A stretch of DNA of 64,000 bases from Mesorhizobium sp. Z1-4 (GTDB taxonomy: Bacteria > Pseudomonadota > Alphaproteobacteria > Rhizobiales > Rhizobiaceae), in contig NZ_RCIO01000003.1 of NCBI RefSeq assembly GCF_004000235.1, positions 186,373 through 250,372 on the forward strand, in the 5' to 3' direction. The stretch's first letter is position 1. The number at the start of each line of letters is the position of its first letter. The translations under genes and the position numbers were made by a program. Shown here piece after piece: positions 18,110 to 27,381 of the stretch. The notes under the pieces are model-generated. The model saw only the letters and a program-made list of their open reading frames with translations, searched no databases and was not told where the DNA came from.

Positions 18110-18820
18110 CTAGCCGCCCACTGCCACATCCAGCGCGATGCGCACCATGTCTTCCAGCGATGACTGGCGCTCATCGGCGTTGAGTTCGTCACCGGTGACC
18201 AGGCAGTCGGTCATGGTGCAGATGGCCAAGGCGCGCACGGAGAACCGCGCCGCAAGCGTATAGAGCGCGCTCGCTTCCATCTCGACGGCCAGCACGCCGT
18301 GTTCGCGCAGGGTTGCGTATCCGGCGAGGCCTTCGGGCTGGTAAAACACGTCACTTGAGACAATTGCGCCGGCATGCCAGCGCACACCCCCGGTTTCGGC
18401 GGCATCCGCCGCGGTGCGCAGAAGCTCGAAATCGGCGCCGGGCGCAAAGTCGAATGCCTTAAAGGTATTGCGGTTCATGGCGCTGTCGGTGCTCGCGGTC
18501 TGCGCAAGCACCAGGTCGCGTACCTTTACCCGTTCCGACAGTCCGCCGCATGTGCCGACCCGGATAAAGCTCTTCACGCCGTAAACATTGATCAGTTCAT
18601 GAACGTATATGGCGAGCGATGGCTGGCCCATGCCCGACGCCTGTACGCTGACCGGCTTGCCGCGGTAGCTGCCGGTAAAACCCAGGCAGTTTCGCACCGT
18701 GTTCACCGCACGCACGTCATCGAGGAAGTTTTCGGCGATCCACTTGGCACGCAATGGGTCGCCCGGCAGCAATACCGCTTCGGCGTAATCGTCTTTTTTC
18801 GCGTTGTTGTGCGGCGTCAT
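18110..18820 (-). CDS. deoD: Purine-nucleoside phosphorylase, DeoD type
   Basis: 236 residues from ATG 18820 (MTPHNNAKKDD), preceded by GGAGAAACG. It reversibly phosphorolyses purine (deoxy)nucleosides in salvage (EC 2.4.2.1). Family features are LLPGDPLRAKWIAENFL (phosphate site), GMGQPSLAIYVHELI, RVGTCGGL, VEMEASALYTLA (nucleoside-binding Glu-Met-Glu), and MTDCLVTGDELNADERQSSLEDM near the C-terminus. The frame is open to 18877 without similarity. Confidence 0.96.
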   Translation of the reverse strand: MTPHNNAKKDDYAEAVLLPGDPLRAKWIAENFLDDVRAVNTVRNCLGFTGSYRGKPVSVQASGMGQPSLAIYVHELINVYGVKSFIRVGTCGGLSERVKVRDLVLAQTASTDSAMNRNTFKAFDFAPGADFELLRTAADAAETGGVRWHAGAIVSSDVFYQPEGLAGYATLREHGVLAVEMEASALYTLAARFSVRALAICTMTDCLVTGDELNADERQSSLEDMVRIALDVAVGG

Positions 18821-18976
18821 TCGTTTCTCCTCACTGGCGTCTTGTCCCAAAAGACAATGCGCGCGTTGAGAGGTCAATCGCGTACTGCCGCATAGCGGGC
18901 ACCTGTCTCATTCCGGCACAATGCCGGCTGGCACGGTTCTGGCATCACTGTTCCGTGGAAGCCAAGGAGGCTGATC

Positions 18977-19270
18977 ATGGAAACGATCACCCAGAACTCA
19001 ATCGGGATCGACGGGAAGGTCTTTGCGGAGCGCCGTGCGCTAACGCGGCGGCGTGTGCTGAAAGGCGCGACGCTCAGATACAACCGCGGCTACGGCGCTC
19101 TTGAGTGCATTGTGCGCAACCTGACCGACAATGGCGCGCGCCTCGCATTCGGCGAAACGGCCGCAGTGCCATCCGAGTTCGATTTCTGGATCGCCGGATC
19201 CCGCGAACCGAGGCGCGCAGCGGTGCGTTGGCGCGGCGTTGAGGATGTCGGCATCGAATTCTTGAATTGA
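18977..19270 (+). CDS. PilZ-domain protein
   Basis: 97 residues, a single PilZ domain. The c-di-GMP-binding pattern is degenerate but visible: RRALTRRRV (RxxxR-like) and the later NLTDNGARLAF in place of D/NxSxxG. It could be a c-di-GMP effector or a non-binding PilZ adaptor. ATG 18977 is preceded by AAGGAGG. It stands alone, divergent from deoD. GGDEF proteins occur elsewhere in the window (start and pleD). Confidence 0.82.
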   Translation: METITQNSIGIDGKVFAERRALTRRRVLKGATLRYNRGYGALECIVRNLTDNGARLAFGETAAVPSEFDFWIAGSREPRRAAVRWRGVEDVGIEFLN

Positions 19271-19369
19271 GGTCCCCGGGCTGCGCGGGGGTGGATAAGG
19301 CGCAGTCCGGCACTTCTCCCGGAGAACATGCCGCAACATGTATCCGCGTAGGCGGTTGTGTTCTCCGTT

Positions 19370-19397
19370 GGGGCCTGCGGTCTGCATTGCAGGCCCC
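19370..19397. other. Stable hairpin in the PilZ-BA14K intergenic region
   Basis: GGGGCCTGC (19370-19378) and GCAGGCCCC (19389-19397) pair perfectly over 9 bp around a 10-nt loop. A second GC-rich stem (GGGCGGC with GCCGCCC) lies near 19405-19432. Between them the 189-bp gap has no convincing gene. The hairpins may mark the ends of the two convergent transcripts; neither has a clean T run. Confidence 0.45.
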
Positions 19398-19459
19398 GGG
19401 CTGGGGGCGGGCGGCGGGGCGGCGCCGCCCGTTATTTCCGTGAGTTCAGCCCGTTGCCA

Positions 19460-19873
19460 TCAATAATAGGGCGAATAGCACTGCCTGCGCGGGCCATGAT
19501 ATGGCTGGAACGTATTGTCCCAGTGCCGGTAGGACCTGTAGCGGTCGTAACACCATTCGACATGCAGCGATTGCGCATCGCGCCGGTAGTAGCGGCGATG
19601 ATAGCGCCGCTGCGGCGGCGGCACGTCGATCCATACACTTCCATTGCCGAAATTGAACTGGATGTTGCCGCCGCCGCCGTGGCGACGTTGATGGCGGCGC
19701 CAATGGCGGTGATCAACCGGTTCGGCCCGGATGCCGGCTTCCGCGCGTAACGGCTCGGCGTGCGGAAGGGCCAAGGCGCCAGCGGATTGTGCATGCGCCG
19801 CGCCCGCCGAAATGCCGGAAAGGCCCGCAGCAAGGAGCGTGGAGCGGAGAAACGTCGAGACTGCAGATTTCAT
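19460..19873 (-). CDS. BA14K-family secreted lectin-like protein
   Basis: 137 residues. Residues 1-28 are a signal peptide with cleavage after AHA ([17 protein letters not shown]...AAHA). The C-terminal ~35 residues match the BA14K signature: [22 protein letters not shown] followed by GPRRQC. The Brucella 14-kDa homologue is immunoreactive and lectin-like. The middle is rich in His, Arg and Tyr. Start ATG 19873 has GGAGGAAGAC upstream on the minus strand. Confidence 0.85.
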   Translation of the reverse strand: MKSAVSTFLRSTLLAAGLSGISAGAAHAQSAGALALPHAEPLRAEAGIRAEPVDHRHWRRHQRRHGGGGNIQFNFGNGSVWIDVPPPQRRYHRRYYRRDAQSLHVEWCYDRYRSYRHWDNTFQPYHGPRRQCYSPYY

Positions 19874-20038
19874 GTCTTCCTCCTGGGGGCTGAGGTGACG
19901 AAGAGCAGGAGCATAACCAGCCCAGCACGGTTTGCCAGCATGTGGCGGGCAACATGAACCGGTGATGAATGACATCAATGGCAGAATTGTAGCCTGAACC
20001 GGGTTGAGTTCCTGCCGTGCACGGGGCATTTCTCGGCC

Positions 20039-21148
20039 ATGTCTGTCCGTATCGCCACGTTCAATATCGAAAACCTGATGAACAGGTTCGATTTTTCGGG
20101 GTTCCGCAACGAACTCTACCAGGATCGCGTTCTCAAACTCTACGATATCAAGGATGAGGCGCAGTACCGGCAGCTCGAGAGAGCGCGGGCGATTGCACAT
20201 ACCGACGATACCCGCCAGTTGACGGCGCTTGCGATTGCGGCTGCGCGCGCCGACATATTCTGTCTGCAGGAGGTCGATAACGAGGATGCCCTGAACGCTT
20301 TCGAGTTCGGCTACCTCTACAAGATGATCGGCGCCGGCTACCGCAAGAAATACGTTTCGCAGGGCAATGACAGCCGCGGTATCGACGTAGCCGTGATGAT
20401 GCGCGAAGAGACCGCGCATGGCGAGCCGATCGAGTTCGTGCGGGCGCAAAGCCATTCACACTTGACCTATGAGGAGCTTGGGCTGCATACGCCGGCGCTC
20501 GAAGAGACCGGCAACCGGGCCAATGAACGGATTTTCCGCCGCGACTGTTTCGAAGTCGATCTCAGGATCGGCGGCAGGCCGCTGACGCTCTATGTCGTGC
20601 ACTTCAAATCGATGGGCAGCCCCCGCAACGGGCTCTCCGGCCGCGAGGCGACCATGCCGATCCGGATGGCGGAAGCGCAGGCCGTCCGCTGGGTGATCGA
20701 AGAGCGCTTCGGCGACAAGGCTGCAAACAAGAACTGGCTGATCTGCGGCGACCTCAACGATTACCGCGAACGTGTCGTGATCGAAGGCGACGAGCATAAC
20801 GGACATCATTTCGAGATCAGGCACGAGACGGAATCGTCGCTCAACGCACTGACGGCCGGCGGTTTTTGCGAGAACATCGTCGAGCGGCTGCCGCATGAGG
20901 AGCGGTGGACGCTGTTTCACACGCGCGGGCCCAGCGAACGTCACCTTTGCCAGCTCGACTATCTGCTGCCGTCGCAGCGGCTGGCTGCGCGCAACGCCAA
21001 TGCGAAGCCCGACATCATTCGCAACGGCCAGCCATGGCGGACGATCTTTCCGCCCGGCCAGGACGTGAACCGCTACCCCCGCACCGGCTGGGACCGCCCC
21101 AAGGCTTCGGACCATTGCCCGGTCGCAGTAACGCTGGATCTGGTCTGA
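20039..21148 (+). CDS. Endonuclease/exonuclease/phosphatase-family protein
   Basis: 369 residues with the EEP fold. Metal and catalytic motifs are IATFNIENL at the N-terminus, FCLQEVDN (Glu), [18 protein letters not shown] (Asp/Asn) and the C-terminal [13 protein letters not shown] (Asp-His). No signal peptide is evident, so it is probably cytosolic. It could act on DNA ends or on phosphoesters. Its stop overlaps the ATG of the Nudix gene (TGATG), so the two genes are probably translationally coupled. Confidence 0.9.
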   Translation: MSVRIATFNIENLMNRFDFSGFRNELYQDRVLKLYDIKDEAQYRQLERARAIAHTDDTRQLTALAIAAARADIFCLQEVDNEDALNAFEFGYLYKMIGAGYRKKYVSQGNDSRGIDVAVMMREETAHGEPIEFVRAQSHSHLTYEELGLHTPALEETGNRANERIFRRDCFEVDLRIGGRPLTLYVVHFKSMGSPRNGLSGREATMPIRMAEAQAVRWVIEERFGDKAANKNWLICGDLNDYRERVVIEGDEHNGHHFEIRHETESSLNALTAGGFCENIVERLPHEERWTLFHTRGPSERHLCQLDYLLPSQRLAARNANAKPDIIRNGQPWRTIFPPGQDVNRYPRTGWDRPKASDHCPVAVTLDLV

Positions 21149-21894
21149 TGTCCGGCCTGGCGTTCGATCTGCCGCGCGGGCGCATATTCGCCATCGAGGA
21201 TGTAGACGTTCGGTTGCAGGACGGACCGTCGCCGTTTGAAGCAGCCAACACAGAAGCGATAGAGCGCAACTGGGAGCGCGAAGCGAAAAGCAACCCCGCG
21301 CTTTTCAACGGCACGGTGGTGCTGCTTTCTTCGTTGCGGTTCTCACAGGGGCGGCTGGTCGGCACCTGCCACGCGGTAAGTTTTGCTGCGTTCCTCTACT
21401 GGCGCGGAAGCCGGGCGCACGTTTCGTCCGAGCACTGCTTCGCGCATGCGATGCTCGTATCGTCGGACAATGCGCTCATAGCCGCGCGCATGGGGCCGCA
21501 TACGCTGAATGCCGGCAGCGTCTATTTTGCCGCCGGTTCCTTCGAACCAGGAGACTTCAAGCGCGGACGGGTGGACATCCATCACAACATGATGCGCGAG
21601 GTGGCCGAGGAAACCGGGCTCGACATCTCGAACGCGCCGCAAGCGGCCGGTTATCTCGGATATTCCTCCGATGCAGGCACTGCGATCTTTCGCCGCTACG
21701 ATCTGCCGGACACGGCGGAGCGGATTGCGGAGCGCGTGCGCAGATTCGTGGCCGCCGAAGCCGAGCCTGAAATTTCGGAACCTGTTATCATACGCGGCGG
21801 CGAAGACCCGCCGGAGGGGATGCTGGCGCATATGCGCGCCATCGTCGACTGGCATTTCGGCATGACCCGGAGCATGCCCGCAGCACCGCGGTGA
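21148..21894 (+). CDS. Nudix hydrolase, large variant
   Basis: 248 residues from ATG 21148. The Nudix box is recognisable around residues 135-165, with GSFEPGDFKRGRVD and then REVAEETGLDI. The Nudix glycine and the EExG core are kept. About 130 residues precede the box, longer than in most housekeeping Nudix enzymes, and carry AHAMLVSSDNALIAARM. It likely cleaves a nucleoside diphosphate linked to another group; the substrate is unknown. It is coupled to the EEP-family gene. Confidence 0.85.
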   Translation: MSGLAFDLPRGRIFAIEDVDVRLQDGPSPFEAANTEAIERNWEREAKSNPALFNGTVVLLSSLRFSQGRLVGTCHAVSFAAFLYWRGSRAHVSSEHCFAHAMLVSSDNALIAARMGPHTLNAGSVYFAAGSFEPGDFKRGRVDIHHNMMREVAEETGLDISNAPQAAGYLGYSSDAGTAIFRRYDLPDTAERIAERVRRFVAAEAEPEISEPVIIRGGEDPPEGMLAHMRAIVDWHFGMTRSMPAAPR

Positions 21895-21952
21895 CGCGAA
21901 CCCGGCAGGGGAGGCCGTGGCCTATCGTGCCGCAGAACAACCGGAGGCTCCA

Positions 21953-22114
21953 ATGGACCGAAGCAAGATCAACATCAACAACCATTCCTCGGCCGGCATG
22001 ATCTGGTTCATCGGCTGGCTGTTCACCATCGGCTATCTGAAGCTCGGTTTCTGGGCTGGCCTGTGGGGGCTTGTGGTGTGGCCCTATTATCTCGGCGCCC
22101 ATTTCGCACTTTAG
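21953..22114 (+). CDS. Small membrane protein, 53 residues
   Basis: MDRSKININNHSS at the N-terminus is followed by two closely spaced hydrophobic stretches (MIWFIGWLFTIGYLKL and FWAGLWGLVVWPYYLGAHFAL), rich in Trp and Tyr. ATG 21953 has CCGGAGGCTCC at good spacing, supporting translation. It is not a family with a known role. Similar tiny Trp-rich membrane proteins are common as hypothetical genes in rhizobia. It lies between the Nudix and PhzF genes, 58 bp after the former. Confidence 0.7.
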   Translation: MDRSKININNHSSAGMIWFIGWLFTIGYLKLGFWAGLWGLVVWPYYLGAHFAL

Positions 22115-22168
22115 GCGCACCGCGTGGCCAGGTTCGCAGGCCGCCGAAACACACGCCAGGATGAGCCA

Positions 22169-23077
22169 ATGCGCGCGCGCCGCTACGAAATCCTCGACGT
22201 TTTCACGACCTCTCCGCTGGCCGGCAATCCGCTGGCGGTTGTGCACGAGAGCGACGGCCTCGACGATGCGGCCATGCAGGGGATAGCGCGTGAGTTCAAC
22301 TTGTCGGAGACGGTGTTCGTCCTGCCGCCGCGCGATGCCGCGCACACCGCGGCGATACGCATTTTTACGCCGAATTTCGAGATGCCATTCGCCGGCCACC
22401 CGACAGTCGGCAGCGCGGTTTCGCTGGCGCTCGACAGGGGCATCGGCGGCAGCGCCATGATCCTCGTTCTGGAAGAAAAGATCGGCGATGTGCGCTGTGT
22501 GGTCAACCGGACCGACGCGGGGGTGTTTGCCGAATTCGATCTGCCCCGCCTGTCCGAACCGTATGAGATGAATGCAAGCACGGAAGAGGTGGGCGCAGCG
22601 CTCGGGCTGGGGCCGCACGAAATCGGTTTCGAGAACCACAGGATCGCGGCCTTTTCGGCAGGTGTCCCTTATGTGACGGTGCCGGTGCACGGGCTCGAGG
22701 CTGCGGCCAGGGTCAAGTTCGACAGTCAGCTCTGGAACCGGATCGCGCCCGACCGCGGCAACGGCGTGCCGGCCTCGGCCTATGTCTACTGCCGCGAAAC
22801 GGTGAATCACGATTGCGCCTTCCATGCGCGCATGTTCGCAGGCGGGGCAGGGTACGAAGACCCCGCGACCGGTTCTGCTGTCGCCGCCTTTTCCGGTGCG
22901 GTGCTCAAATTCGACCAGCCGGCCGGCGATACATGGCAGGGCTGGGTGGAGCAGGGCGTGGAAGCGAATCGGCCTTCGCGGCTGCGGCTTGAACTTGAGC
23001 TGGCGAACGGCGCGGTGAGCGCCGCGCGCATCGGCGGCCATGCCGTGCGGGTGGCCGAAGGATCGCTGACCGTCTAG
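22169..23077 (+). CDS. PhzF-family epimerase/isomerase-like protein
   Basis: 302 residues. PhzF landmarks are [20 protein letters not shown] at the N-terminus, [11 protein letters not shown] carrying the catalytic Glu, [10 protein letters not shown], and [16 protein letters not shown]. The fold is a duplicated diaminopimelate-epimerase half. Members isomerise varied metabolites, so the substrate is unknown and phenazine synthesis is not implied because no phz genes are present. Start ATG 22169 gives the usual N-terminus. Confidence 0.93.
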   Translation: MRARRYEILDVFTTSPLAGNPLAVVHESDGLDDAAMQGIAREFNLSETVFVLPPRDAAHTAAIRIFTPNFEMPFAGHPTVGSAVSLALDRGIGGSAMILVLEEKIGDVRCVVNRTDAGVFAEFDLPRLSEPYEMNASTEEVGAALGLGPHEIGFENHRIAAFSAGVPYVTVPVHGLEAAARVKFDSQLWNRIAPDRGNGVPASAYVYCRETVNHDCAFHARMFAGGAGYEDPATGSAVAAFSGAVLKFDQPAGDTWQGWVEQGVEANRPSRLRLELELANGAVSAARIGGHAVRVAEGSLTV

Positions 23078-23168
23078 GCGGTTCGAAATCAGCTCAGGGA
23101 AGTCTGGACATTGCCGGCGCGGACGGCTATAGGCGCCACCTTGACCGGTTCGAGAGCCGGTTCCCGGC

Positions 23169-23244
<76 letters not shown>

Positions 23245-23345
23245 ACAATTTCAGGCACTTAGCAGCTGGCAGCGAAATCTTAGGCTCGTTATAGTGCAGC
23301 GACGATGTTGTCTGTATTGTCGCAGACTCGAACTGCTCGTCAGCT

Positions 23346-24227
23346 CTAATCGCCAAGCGGCAGCTGTGGATCGCGATGCTCCGAAGCGCTCAGCTGATGC
23401 TTGATCCGTCGCATGCCTTCAACCACGCCGGGTCCGAGATTTTCGGCAACGACCATCGACAGCATATCGATGATCGCAAGCATGGCATAGCGGGTCGGCG
23501 AGGGGCGGTAGACATTGTCGCCTTCGTCGATATGAAACGGAAAGACGATCTCGGCGGTCCGCGCGAGTTCTGAATCCGGTGCCGTGAAAGCGATGGTCTT
23601 GGCGCCATAGTGGCGGCCGATCGCCAGCGCGTCGACCGTGGAGCGCAACTGGCCTGAAATCGAGAAGGTGACGATGGTGGTCTTGGGATTGGCAACCGAG
23701 GCAGTCATGCGTTGCATTTCGCCGTCGACACTCGCCGCAACCGGCAGCCCAAGGCGAAACAGACGGTTTTCCAGTTCAACCGCCGCCATGGAAGAAGACC
23801 CGCCCGAGCCATATGCGCGGATCAGCTTGGCCGTGACGATTGCTTCTGCTGCGGCGGCCAGCTGTGTCATATCAATGCTGTTGCAGATTACGTTGATCGC
23901 GTCATAGGCGGACGCCGCGATCGTGTCGGGGATCCGCCTGTTGGCGGTTTCCCGGTCGGGGTTGGCGACCTGCAGGAACCGCGCTCCCACCGCCAGAGCT
24001 TGCGCCAGTTTGACTTTGAATTCGCGCATGCCGTTGAGCCCGAGCGAGCGGCAGAAGCGCGTGACCGTCGGCTCGCTCACCTGTGCCCGTTCGGCAATTT
24101 TCGCGATTGATTCGTGAACGAAAAACTCGGGATCGGCCAACACCATCCTGGCCAGGTGACGGTCTAGCTTGCTTCCTTCCTCCGCGAGCTGGTGCAGCTC
24201 GGCAACGATGTCCAGCGCGGTGTTCAT
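23346..24227 (-). CDS. RpiR/MurR-family regulator with SIS domain (copy 1)
   Basis: 293 residues. The N-terminal RpiR helix-turn-helix spans about residues 1-78 (SIAKIAERAQVSEPTVTRFCRSLGLNGMREFKVKLAQAL). A SIS sugar-phosphate-binding domain follows at about 125-265 (AYGSGGSSSMAAVELENRLFRLG, VTFSISGQLRSTVDA, IGRHYGAKTIAFTAPDSELA). Such regulators sense phosphosugars. It is a paralogue of the protein at 29791-30672 with the same length and the same C-terminal PLGD. It lies directly downstream of an ABC-ATPase remnant, just as copy 2 lies downstream of an intact ATPase gene. Confidence 0.93.
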   Translation of the reverse strand: MNTALDIVAELHQLAEEGSKLDRHLARMVLADPEFFVHESIAKIAERAQVSEPTVTRFCRSLGLNGMREFKVKLAQALAVGARFLQVANPDRETANRRIPDTIAASAYDAINVICNSIDMTQLAAAAEAIVTAKLIRAYGSGGSSSMAAVELENRLFRLGLPVAASVDGEMQRMTASVANPKTTIVTFSISGQLRSTVDALAIGRHYGAKTIAFTAPDSELARTAEIVFPFHIDEGDNVYRPSPTRYAMLAIIDMLSMVVAENLGPGVVEGMRRIKHQLSASEHRDPQLPLGD

Positions 24228-24251
24228 ATGATCTCGGACGCCGCCACCGGA

Positions 24252-24455
24252 TCAGATGCGACGCCCTTTATCCCCCTCGAAAACGTGAATGCTGGCGGGA
24301 TCAACCTTGAGCCTGATGGTTGAGCCGGGCGCGGCCTGAACACGCTCCCTGAAAACACAATGCACATTCGTGCCTGAAATGGTGCCCACGAGGTGAGTTT
24401 CCGCACCTGTCGGTTCTACCACGCCGACCACGAATGGCAATCCGGCAGCGATCGC
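24252..24455 (-). pseudogene. 3' remnant of an ABC transporter ATP-binding gene (TOBE domain only)
   Basis: 67 codons read on directly, in the same frame, from the stop codon of the upstream SDR gene (TGA at 24456-24458). They encode only the end of a MalK/UgpC-type TOBE domain: VGVVEPTGAETHLVG, HCVFRERV, and the terminal ASIHVFEGDKGRRI. The intact ATPase at 28727-29794 ends with a related segment (VEVVEPTGSEVLVYG ... DTIHIFDRQSGLRI). Walker A, signature and Walker B regions are missing. The likely history is a deletion that joined the SDR 3' end to the ATPase 3' end. Confidence 0.8.
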
Positions 24456-25238
24456 TCACCAAAGCGTATATCCGCCATCGATCATGAATGTTGAGCCGGT
24501 GATGTAGCTTGCAGCGGGGCTGGCCAGAAATACTGCCAGCGGCCCGATTTCTTCCGGATGCCCCGCGCGGCCGATCGGAATTGCCGCGAGCATGGTTTCG
24601 ATGACCTCGGGGTTCGAATCGCTCCAGCTCTTGTTGGCGTCCGTCATGAACAGCCCCGGGCAAATCGCATTGACGTTGATGCCATGCGGTGCCCAGTCAG
24701 CGCCAGCCGTCCGCGTCAATTGCACGACCGCCGCCTTTGCCGCCTCGTAGGAGCGTCCGCCGATGCCGCGATTGGCGATGAAGGCGTTCATGGACGAGAT
24801 GTTTATTATGCGGCCGCTCCGGCCTTGCTCGATCAGTGCTTTGCCGATGGTGCGCATTCCAAGAAAGGATGTGGTCAGGTTGAGATCGATCGCGGCCTGC
24901 CAATCCGAAAGGCTTTGTTCCTGCAAAGGTGTGGCGCACCCGCGGCCGCCGAGATTATTGACCAGAATGTCGATAGGGCCGAACTTGCCAGGGCATTGCT
25001 GAAAAGCATTTTCGGCGACGGCTGGAGAAGCGAAGTCGGCTTTGAATGTCAGGACGTCGCTGCCCCGCTTCGCGAAGCAGGCGGCTGCGTCATCAAGCGA
25101 AGACTGGCTGCGCCCGCAGATGACAACCTTTGCGCCGGCTTCTGACAGTGCTTTGGCAATCTCCAAACCCAATCCGCGGCTGCCGCCGGTTACGAGTGCG
25201 GTCTGTCCATCGAGCTTGAAGCGGTCGAATATCGTCAA
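24456..25238 (-). CDS. SDR-family oxidoreductase (gluconate 5-dehydrogenase-like)
   Basis: 260 residues from TTG 25238, chosen because AGGAGAG lies just upstream; the frame is open to 25301. It has FKLDGQTALVTGGSRGLGLEIAKAL (TGxxxGxG cofactor site), LVNNLGG (NNAG-like), IINISSMNAF with the catalytic Ser, and SYEAAKAA with the YxxxK pair. The C-terminus is GSTFMIDGGYTLW. The arrangement resembles IdnO/gluconate 5-dehydrogenase-type enzymes that oxidise polyols or reduce keto sugar acids. It lies in the minus-strand transporter unit after two permease genes, so it likely acts on the imported sugar. Confidence 0.9.
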   Translation of the reverse strand: MTIFDRFKLDGQTALVTGGSRGLGLEIAKALSEAGAKVVICGRSQSSLDDAAACFAKRGSDVLTFKADFASPAVAENAFQQCPGKFGPIDILVNNLGGRGCATPLQEQSLSDWQAAIDLNLTTSFLGMRTIGKALIEQGRSGRIINISSMNAFIANRGIGGRSYEAAKAAVVQLTRTAGADWAPHGINVNAICPGLFMTDANKSWSDSNPEVIETMLAAIPIGRAGHPEEIGPLAVFLASPAASYITGSTFMIDGGYTLW

Positions 25239-25338
25239 AATATCTCTCCTGCCGAAAACGCAAGTTTCGGCCAAATCCCTGTATGCGCTGCGAGGCACCA
25301 AGGCCTTGCTGCAATTGGCGTATCTTTGTTTCGATCGT

Positions 25339-26166
25339 TCATTTCACGGCCCCTGCTGTGAGGCCGCGCAGCATGAATTTCTGCATCCATGCGAAGGCGA
25401 CTGCGACCGGCAGCGTGGCGCAAAAGGCCGCCGCCATCACCAGGTGCCATTCCACTGCATAGCGGCCCGAAACGATCGACAGAATCTGGATGGGCAGGGT
25501 GAAGTCGCCTTCGCGCCGCAACATCGTCAGTGCGATGACGAATTCGTTCCATGAGTTCACGAAGGTGAAGAGCGCCGTCACGGCGATCGCCGGCAGCGCA
25601 AGCGGCAGGAACACCTTCACAAGCGTCTTCAGGCGCGACGCGCCCTCCATCCACGCGGCCTCTTCCAGATCGCGCGGAATGGTCGAAAAGTAGCTTTCGA
25701 GCATCCAGACCGAAAATGCGATGTTGAAGCCGGCGTAAAGAACCGCGACCACATTGACGTCGTTCAGCACGCCAAAAATGACCAGCAACCGGAAAATGCC
25801 GAGTACGAGCACGATAGGCGACAGCATCTGCGTTACGAGCAGGAAGCGCCGTGAGGAACTCCTGCCGATGAAACGGTAGCGGGACAGGGCGTAACCGGCG
25901 GGGATCGCAATCAAAATTGCCAGGATCGTCGCCAGCGTGGAAACATAGAGGGAGTTCAGGAGTGCGCGACCGAAGCCCGTCTGCGTCCACATGGCGGTGA
26001 AGTTCTCGAACGCGATCCTGCTTGGAACCCAGCTGCGTTCGAAGACCTCTTCCTTCGGTTTGATCGCCGTCAGCAACATCACCAGGAACGGAAACAGGGT
26101 GATGGCGAACACCGGCAGCAGCCCGAGCCAGATGAGAAGTGATTTTTTCGCGCGGCTCATTGTCAT
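25339..26166 (-). CDS. Carbohydrate ABC transporter permease (MalG type)
   Basis: 275 residues, six predicted transmembrane segments. The EAA loop that docks the ATPase is EEAAWMEGASRLKTLVKVFLPLALP. The N-terminal MTMSRAKKSLLIWLGLLPV is typical of the second CUT1 permease. ATG 26166 overlaps the stop of the upstream permease by four bases (ATGA), so translation is coupled. It pairs with the MalF-type permease at 26163-27059. Confidence 0.94.
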   Translation of the reverse strand: MTMSRAKKSLLIWLGLLPVFAITLFPFLVMLLTAIKPKEEVFERSWVPSRIAFENFTAMWTQTGFGRALLNSLYVSTLATILAILIAIPAGYALSRYRFIGRSSSRRFLLVTQMLSPIVLVLGIFRLLVIFGVLNDVNVVAVLYAGFNIAFSVWMLESYFSTIPRDLEEAAWMEGASRLKTLVKVFLPLALPAIAVTALFTFVNSWNEFVIALTMLRREGDFTLPIQILSIVSGRYAVEWHLVMAAAFCATLPVAVAFAWMQKFMLRGLTAGAVK

Positions 26167-27059
26167 TGTTCGTCTTTCCGCATGGCCAGCCGGACGTAAA
26201 ACAGCGTGAAGATCAGAAGCAGCGCGAACATGACCAGTGAAAGGACAGCCGCCTCGCCGACACGCCCGAACCTGAACGCCAGCTTGTAGAGATAGGTTAC
26301 GAGAATGTCGGTCGAGTTGGCCGGCCCGCCCTGGGTCGTTGCCCATATGATCGGGAATGAATTGAACACGTAGATCGTGTTCAGCACGATTGCTATGTTG
26401 ATGAATGGCCGCAGGAGCGGCAGGGTCAGCCGCCGGAAGGTGGCGAACCAGCTGGCCCCCTCGATCCTCGCCACCTCGTAGATATCCGTCGGGATGGACG
26501 AGAGGCCGCCGATGAGGACCGTGGTGGTGAATGGCAGCGTGGCGATGATGCCGAGGATGATCTGCATTGGAAATGCAGTTCCGGACTGTCCGAGCCAGGC
26601 GATATTTTCGTCGATTATTCCGACGTCGCTCAGGATCATGTTGAGCGTTCCGCTCTCACCATTCAGTGCCCAGCGGCCGACGATCGCAAGCATTGCGAGC
26701 GATATCGCCCAGGGCAACATGACCAGCAGGCGGGCGAGACCCCGACCGATGAAGTCCTGGCTCAGGGCCATCGCGATAGGCAGGGCAAGCACGAAGGTTC
26801 CGCCCACGATCCCCACAGTCCAGACAACCGTGCGCCAGAGCGATTGATAAAGCAGCGGATCGGACAACACGCGCGCATAGTTGTCGATGCCGTCGGGGCC
26901 GAGGATTTGGCCGAAGCGATTCACTTCGCTGATGGACAGCACAAAAAGCTGCCCCAGCGGCCACAGGATGACCAGGCCACTGATCAGAAGGCCCGGTAAC
27001 ATCAACAGGTAGGGATTGAACCCGAGCCTCGCGCTCATTTTCCGTCTGCCATGCTTCAA
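26163..27059 (-). CDS. Carbohydrate ABC transporter permease (MalF type)
   Basis: 298 residues with about six transmembrane helices. The EAA loop reads YEVARIEGASWFATFRRLTLPLLRP, and QGGPANSTDILVTYLYKLAF is the conserved CUT1 MalF-type segment. The start may be ATG 27059 or the internal ATG 27038 (MSARLGF), since neither has a strong Shine-Dalgarno. It is the first gene of the minus-strand unit and diverges from the solute-binding protein gene at 27382 across a 322-bp AT-rich control region. Confidence 0.94.
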   Translation of the reverse strand: MKHGRRKMSARLGFNPYLLMLPGLLISGLVILWPLGQLFVLSISEVNRFGQILGPDGIDNYARVLSDPLLYQSLWRTVVWTVGIVGGTFVLALPIAMALSQDFIGRGLARLLVMLPWAISLAMLAIVGRWALNGESGTLNMILSDVGIIDENIAWLGQSGTAFPMQIILGIIATLPFTTTVLIGGLSSIPTDIYEVARIEGASWFATFRRLTLPLLRPFINIAIVLNTIYVFNSFPIIWATTQGGPANSTDILVTYLYKLAFRFGRVGEAAVLSLVMFALLLIFTLFYVRLAMRKDEQ

Positions 27060-27381
27060 ATTACGAATGCCAAGCCTTCTCTATTGATGAAAATTTGTCA
27101 ACATGAATTTGAAGTAATGAAAATTATTAACACAGATCGGCAGCCGCATGAAGGGCGACCAGGAGCCAGCTACGCAGCTCGGAAATCTGCCCTATTGGCG
27201 GGTAAATGCCTTTATGGGCACGCTGAGACTGCCGGCAGCCATCTATGCGAAATTGTGACCGGACTGCCGTTCGAGGCGAAAATAATTTACAAAACTGTTG
27301 ATTGTTTTCGTGCCGGCTGCTAGGTCAGAGCATCCGCTTGAGGGGCGCGCAGGGGCGCCCAGGGGATCAGAGGAGGACATA
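27060..27381. promoter_or_regulatory. Divergent control region with candidate RpiR sites
   Basis: This 322-bp gap between the permease gene (minus) and the binding-protein gene (plus) has no gene. Its first 80 bp are unusually AT-rich for the window. Two elements resemble the perfect palindrome found at 41501-41515: TGAAAATTATTAACA (27118-27132, 11 of 15 positions) and CGAAAATAATTTACA (27277-27291, 10 of 15). TTGATGAAAATTTGTCAA (27084-27101) is a third, weaker inverted repeat. They are candidate sites for either RpiR regulator. Confidence 0.5.

Noticed and set aside
19370-19440. Riboswitch or regulatory RNA in the PilZ-BA14K gap
   Set aside because: The stems lie at the 3' ends of two convergent genes and show no conserved aptamer pattern, so transcript-end structures are more likely.
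22169-23077. Phenazine biosynthesis based on the PhzF match
   Set aside because: Only the PhzF-like fold is present, without phzA-G. The family is broad.
24252-24455. A genuine small standalone gene (62-67 residues) between SDR and RpiR genes
   Set aside because: The only start codons are poor, there is no ribosome site, and the product is just the last part of a TOBE domain. A gene remnant explains it better.
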